Assembly (NCBI RefSeq): GCF_001418685.1
Contig: NZ_LIVM01000014.1
Location: 1 to 60,206 of the forward strand
DNA from: Apibacter mensalis
GTDB taxonomy: Bacteria > Bacteroidota > Bacteroidia > Flavobacteriales > Weeksellaceae
Length of the DNA: 60,206 nucleotides
Direction of reading: 5' to 3'
The translations under genes and the position numbers were made by a program. Shown here piece after piece: positions 57,301 through 60,206 of this stretch. How positions within the stretch are numbered: position 1 is the first letter of the stretch; each line of letters opens with the position of its first letter. Under the pieces are notes generated by a model. It was given only the letters and a program-made list of their open reading frames with translations, ran no database searches and was not told where the DNA came from.

Positions 57301-60206
57301 TTAAATATAGAGGTATTGAAAATACCTCCTTTGAAGAGAGCTCTCAAGCTCCTACTGATGCAGGAACTTATTTGGCGATCGTTAATTTAAAAGATAATTC
57401 TATATCTTCTGATTGCGAAATAACTCTTACGGCAAATTTGATTATTAATAAAGCTAATACCGAAATAGTTTCAGACGACTTATTTATTTATACATATGAT
57501 GGAAAAGGCAAAAAAGTAAGTGCTTCCATTAATCATACCGCTTCTTCAATTACATATGAACCTCAACAAGAATATGTAAATGCCGGGGGATACACCATTA
57601 CAGCAAAATCTGCTGAAACACAAAATTATCTTTCTGCAAAAAAAGATATTATATTGGTTATAAACAAAACTAATTATACCGGAATATCTCTACCTGAAAA
57701 AACAACCACTTATGATGGATCTGAAAAAAATATTGAGGTTATGGGTTCACTTCCTGAAGGAACTGAAGTAGTTTATGAATACGAAGGAATTAATACAACT
57801 TCCTATCCTAAACAGAAAAACAAGCCTGTAAATGCAGGAACCTATCTTGTTACGGCAACACTAAATAATCCAAACTATAATACTTTATCCTTACGTAATA
57901 ATTTAATTATTAAAAAGGCAGAATTTACCGGTATTGAACTTAAGGAAAAAATAACTACTTACAATACTGAAAAACATGGCAATGCTATAACTGTACTAGA
58001 TAAACTCCCAGATAATACTGAGGTAAAATATGAATACGAAGGAATTAATAACACTTCTTATCCGAAAAATACTGAAGAACCGATTAATTCTGGCATATAT
58101 CAAGTTACAGCTACAGTTACCAATAGTAATTACAACACACTGATTCTGACTAATAACCTTATCATTAACAAAGCAGAAGCAATTATCTCCGCTGAAGATA
58201 CACAAACATTCACTTATGATGGTTCTGTAAAAAATATATCCGCAACACTTAATCATTCGGAAAAACAACTTCAATATTTCCCTCAAGAAGGATATATAAA
58301 TGCAGGAGATTATGAAATAACAATAAAAGCACCTGAATCGGATAATTACAAGGAAGCAATTAAGAAGGTTTTGCTAAAAATAAAAAGAGCAAAAACTGTA
58401 ATTACTGCCGAAACTATACAAAAATATATCTATGATGGATCTGAAAAATATATTATTGCCTCTATTAATCATAAGGAAGCTTCCCTTAATTTTGAACCTC
58501 AAAAAGGCTACACTAATGCCGGAGAATATTCAATAAAATTAAAAACGGAAGAAACCAATAATTATGAAGCAGCCTCGAAAGATGTAAAATTAGTTATTGA
58601 AAAAGCCCAATCTATTATTTCTGCTGAAGATATTCAAACCTTTATCTACGATGGAACAGTAAAAAATATATCAGCAACTTTAAATCACAAAGAAACAGAA
58701 CTTACCTTTAGTCCACAAAGAGGATATACGGATGTTGGTTCCTATGACATTACTATACATGTTCCTTCGTCGCATAATTATGAATCTGACTCAAAAACAG
58801 TTAAGCTAATTATCAATAAAGCTAAGGCCATGATAACTGCTGATAACATACAAACCTTTACTTACGACGGCTCAGTAAAAAATATAGTAGCAAAATTAAA
58901 TCATAACGAAGCTGTTCTTACCTTTAGTCCACAAAGAGGATATACGGATGCCGGTTCTTATGAAATTACCGTAAGCGCACCTTCTACTCCTAATTATGAA
59001 GCGGTTTCTAAAACTATTAATTTAAAAATTAATAAAGCGGTTTCTTACCCCTCTACAATTAAGTTTGAAAGCAAAAGCTTTACTTATGACGGTAAAATTC
59101 ACGGTATATATGTAGAAGGTTACCCGGAAGGAACACAAATTAATTATGAAAATAATGATAAAATTAATAGTGGCACGTATACTGTAACCGCAACATTAAT
59201 ACATAACAATTATAAAGATATCCAATTAAAATCCCAATTAATAATTAATAAAGCACCGGCTATTATTTCAGCTGAAGATATACAAACATTTACTTATGAC
59301 GGTTCTGTAAAAAATGTGACAGCAGCCCTAAATCATAATGAGGTTTCCCTATCCTATTTCCCTCAACAGGGATATAGTAATGCGGGTGAATATATAGTTA
59401 CCATTCATGCTGATGAATCCAATAATTACAAGCAGTCTTCCAAACAAATTGTTTTAAAAATTGAAAAAGCAAACGCTGAAATTGCTGCTGAGGATGTACA
59501 AATTGTTACTTACGATGGAACTTTAAAAAATGTATTGGCAGCACTTAATCATAATGAAACTGAATTAACCTATACCCCTCAAAAAGGGTATAAGGATGCT
59601 GGAGAATATACTATTACTATAGCTGCTAAAACTACTGATAACTATAATTCAACATCTAAATCTGTAATTTTAAAAATTGAAAAAGCAGAGGCCTACATTT
59701 TTGCGGATGATACCCAAATATTTACTTATGATGGTTCGGTGAAAAATGTGAAGGCTACTTTAAATCATAATGAAACCAATTTAACTTATAGCCCTCAACA
59801 GGGATATACTGAAGTTGGATCCTATTTAATCACAGCCAGTGCTCCTGAAACTAACAATTATAAGAAAGCATCCAAAGAGATCAAATTGAAAATTGATGTA
59901 CCTAATTCATTCCCTGCCTCTGTACTAATGGAAAATAAATCCTTCATTTATGATGGCAATCCTCATAGTTTGATGGTTACAGGTTTACCGGAATCTACCC
60001 AAGTTACTTATGAGAACAATGGCCATATTAACGCTGGTTCTTATTTAGTTACAGCTAAATTAAAGCACCCTAATTATGGCTATGCAGAACTTACGGCTAC
60101 CCTTACCATCAATAAAGCTAAGGCAATTATCTCCGCTGAAGATATACAAACTTTTACTTATGATGGTTCGGTGAAAAATGTGAAAGCTACCTTAAATCAT
60201 AATGAA
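54384..60206 (+). CDS. Giant secreted protein: esterase-like domain, beta-helix and MBG repeats (3' end outside window)
   Basis: The frame is open for 1941 codons and runs off the window. It starts with a signal peptide (FVLILLQTIGIGSLCSQ). Residues about 38-310 resemble an SGNH/sialate O-acetylesterase-like domain: MYGQSLSTGAQS with the nucleophile serine, FWLQGEYNYF, and HRGIHMDANGYRWYGEMLAK with the likely Asp/His. From about 500 to 930 a right-handed beta-helix follows (SFVLPKNVEIYGGFSGTE, then many GGGI-N rungs). From about 935 on there are tandem MBG-type domains. A type IX secretion tail or other anchor would lie downstream, unseen. It is probably a cell-surface adhesin or glycan-deacetylating enzyme. 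Confidence 0.88.
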   Translation, partial: MKHLYFVLILLQTIGIGSLCSQEKNPILTEPYETLNDRTYQHLIMYGQSLSTGAQSYPALSTESIEGNYMIGDQVWIKQGNTNFTEFNPLKASTAIMYQNYPKNRASITLAETPLVGLVNHLQLKQPKARIKYLASSDGENGKSIEALSKEGYFSTNYYKEHFLKSIESAAGIARSNGYKMVTPAIFWLQGEYNYFTIHDDNTKGATLDKFGYKKLLVDLKNDMQKDIMNTYGQTKKPVFITYQVGSLRKDDNLNIGLAQLELSNTYDDIINAGPIYHLPHRGIHMDANGYRWYGEMLAKVYYKTQVLGEDFKPLQPKQIYRISSKSIGVVFHVPQPPLVFDTNLVQALPNYGFKLKNNGVLQNISDVKIDSNNNTVIISCDNDIIGNVEVIYGQQDIYLNGKLLIKAGNLRDSDNYPAFFTYVDLDAKKDGEYIYPREKSETTLRPDNEPKDKDGSFLHGKPYPLYNFSVAFSYTLDANRTSVFMPSFSPKQDILYVKKGSNGDGSSWANALGELADALKIAGEQNLGNNIFVKQIWVSQGTYSPLYVAGDGGNQVNDRSFVLPKNVEIYGGFSGTETSVNQRDWKNNVTTLLGDNVYHVVISSGDVGKTILDGFTIKGGNASLRSDNCLRAFKAPCHIIVNNSWIYTGYGGGIYLSNSSPKLKNLIVSENNAVDAGGGILIDVSNSFLSNITITDNKLISDKAIGGGGIYTYKSSPVLLDVSIVNNKIETFNNNAVGAGIFNKESKQPTLTNVIISDNSIINFKYRYLVGKGGGIYNKNSSLLLTNSLITRNKSGEGGGIYIDESEKSVFTNLTISDNEVSNNKGSGLYCNNANPTINNSIIWGNKPNTSNNDLNNAPIFNYSLVEYNTSTNNNNINGQTDPLFEEGYKLNPNSPVINKGNNDYITRINKDLANNPRVVKNTIDLGAYEYQNEVSCVSLSNILINDTEVTYDGTPKEIILNNLPDHITKEIKYRGIENTSFEESSQAPTDAGTYLAIVNLKDNSISSDCEITLTANLIINKANTEIVSDDLFIYTYDGKGKKVSASINHTASSITYEPQQEYVNAGGYTITAKSAETQNYLSAKKDIILVINKTNYTGISLPEKTTTYDGSEKNIEVMGSLPEGTEVVYEYEGINTTSYPKQKNKPVNAGTYLVTATLNNPNYNTLSLRNNLIIKKAEFTGIELKEKITTYNTEKHGNAITVLDKLPDNTEVKYEYEGINNTSYPKNTEEPINSGIYQVTATVTNSNYNTLILTNNLIINKAEAIISAEDTQTFTYDGSVKNISATLNHSEKQLQYFPQEGYINAGDYEITIKAPESDNYKEAIKKVLLKIKRAKTVITAETIQKYIYDGSEKYIIASINHKEASLNFEPQKGYTNAGEYSIKLKTEETNNYEAASKDVKLVIEKAQSIISAEDIQTFIYDGTVKNISATLNHKETELTFSPQRGYTDVGSYDITIHVPSSHNYESDSKTVKLIINKAKAMITADNIQTFTYDGSVKNIVAKLNHNEAVLTFSPQRGYTDAGSYEITVSAPSTPNYEAVSKTINLKINKAVSYPSTIKFESKSFTYDGKIHGIYVEGYPEGTQINYENNDKINSGTYTVTATLIHNNYKDIQLKSQLIINKAPAIISAEDIQTFTYDGSVKNVTAALNHNEVSLSYFPQQGYSNAGEYIVTIHADESNNYKQSSKQIVLKIEKANAEIAAEDVQIVTYDGTLKNVLAALNHNETELTYTPQKGYKDAGEYTITIAAKTTDNYNSTSKSVILKIEKAEAYIFADDTQIFTYDGSVKNVKATLNHNETNLTYSPQQGYTEVGSYLITASAPETNNYKKASKEIKLKIDVPNSFPASVLMENKSFIYDGNPHSLMVTGLPESTQVTYENNGHINAGSYLVTAKLKHPNYGYAELTATLTINKAKAIISAEDIQTFTYDGSVKNVKATLNHNE
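57200..60206 (+). repeat. At least 14 tandem MBG-type repeats (about 70-85 codons each)
   Basis: The units share the core TYDG followed by a strand and an Asn/Asp-rich NAGxYxxxxxA block. Approximate starts are 57200, 57455, 57671, 57922, 58170, 58389, 58606, 58825, 59041, 59250, 59470, 59685, 59905 and 60120. Two types alternate: one with ISAEDIQTFTYDGSVKN ... LNHNE, and a shorter one with SFTYDG ... NAGSYLVTAKL. Several of the first type are nearly identical in DNA, for example 59700-59790 and 60127-60206, so unit number could change by recombination. Confidence 0.85.

Noticed and set aside
57996-58286. 96-codon minus-strand frame inside the MBG region
   Set aside because: It is the complement of the repeat coding. 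The plus-strand frame is continuous through it and shows the repeat structure.

Overview
The window is AT-rich (roughly 30% GC by eye). It carries Flavobacteriia hallmarks: a bifunctional MurF/alanine racemase, a mitochondrial-type aconitase, a SusC-like TonB-dependent receptor beside a DUF5689 lipoprotein, a VgrG/DUF4280 type VI tip set, promoters resembling TAnnTTTG, and a type II-C cas9 of about 1400 codons with 47-48 bp repeats. I infer a member of the Flavobacteriales, probably Weeksellaceae and possibly a host-associated Apibacter-like species. The genus is a guess.

Layout. 1-1.4 kb: the end of a probable prophage or phage-like cluster (cut gene, zinc amidase, spanin-like lipoprotein). 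1.9-7.6 kb: YegP-like protein, uvrA, aconitase. 7.6-9.6 kb: nearly 2 kb with no recognisable gene. 9.6-16.5 kb (all minus strand): a type VI tip and effector island. A VgrG carries a C-terminal zinc-peptidase-like domain and is followed by three lipoprotein immunity-like genes interleaved with two truncated copies of the toxin end, then a PAAR-like DUF4280 protein. 16.7-16.85 kb: orphan CRISPR-repeat-like sequence. 17.2-22.3 kb: tRNA-Ala, Rrf2 regulator, rsmI, tdk, murF-alr. 22.5-24.5 kb: S24 repressor and a gene-poor, possibly prophage-derived stretch. 24.8-38.2 kb: housekeeping genes (sufCD, yaaA, ECF sigma factor, HdeD-like, groESL, mevalonate kinase-like, UbiA-like, pseudouridine synthase, acyltransferase, mltG, aroE, SDR). 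38.3-44.4 kb: TonB-dependent receptor, two lipoproteins and a divergent secreted nuclease-family protein. 44.5-50.5 kb: type II-C CRISPR-Cas9 locus. 50.7-53.9 kb: tgt, LptF/G permease, small membrane protein, tsaB. 54.4 kb to the end: the first 1941 codons of a giant secreted protein (esterase-like domain, beta-helix, at least 14 MBG-type repeats).

The main result is the state of the CRISPR locus. cas9, cas2 and a minus-strand tracrRNA with a well-matched anti-repeat look intact. cas1 has both a frameshift and an in-frame stop. The array has only five repeats, two of them strongly decayed, including the one predicted to be leader-proximal. A terminator facing cas2 indicates that the array is transcribed convergently with the cas operon. 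A repeat-like element lies 28 kb away, beside the type VI island. Together these suggest an effector that has lost adaptation and is either decaying or kept for the remaining spacers or another role.

The second point of interest is the type VI island. Three toxin-end/immunity junctions have the same tight spacing, and a ~375 bp near-identical duplication could drive cassette exchange.
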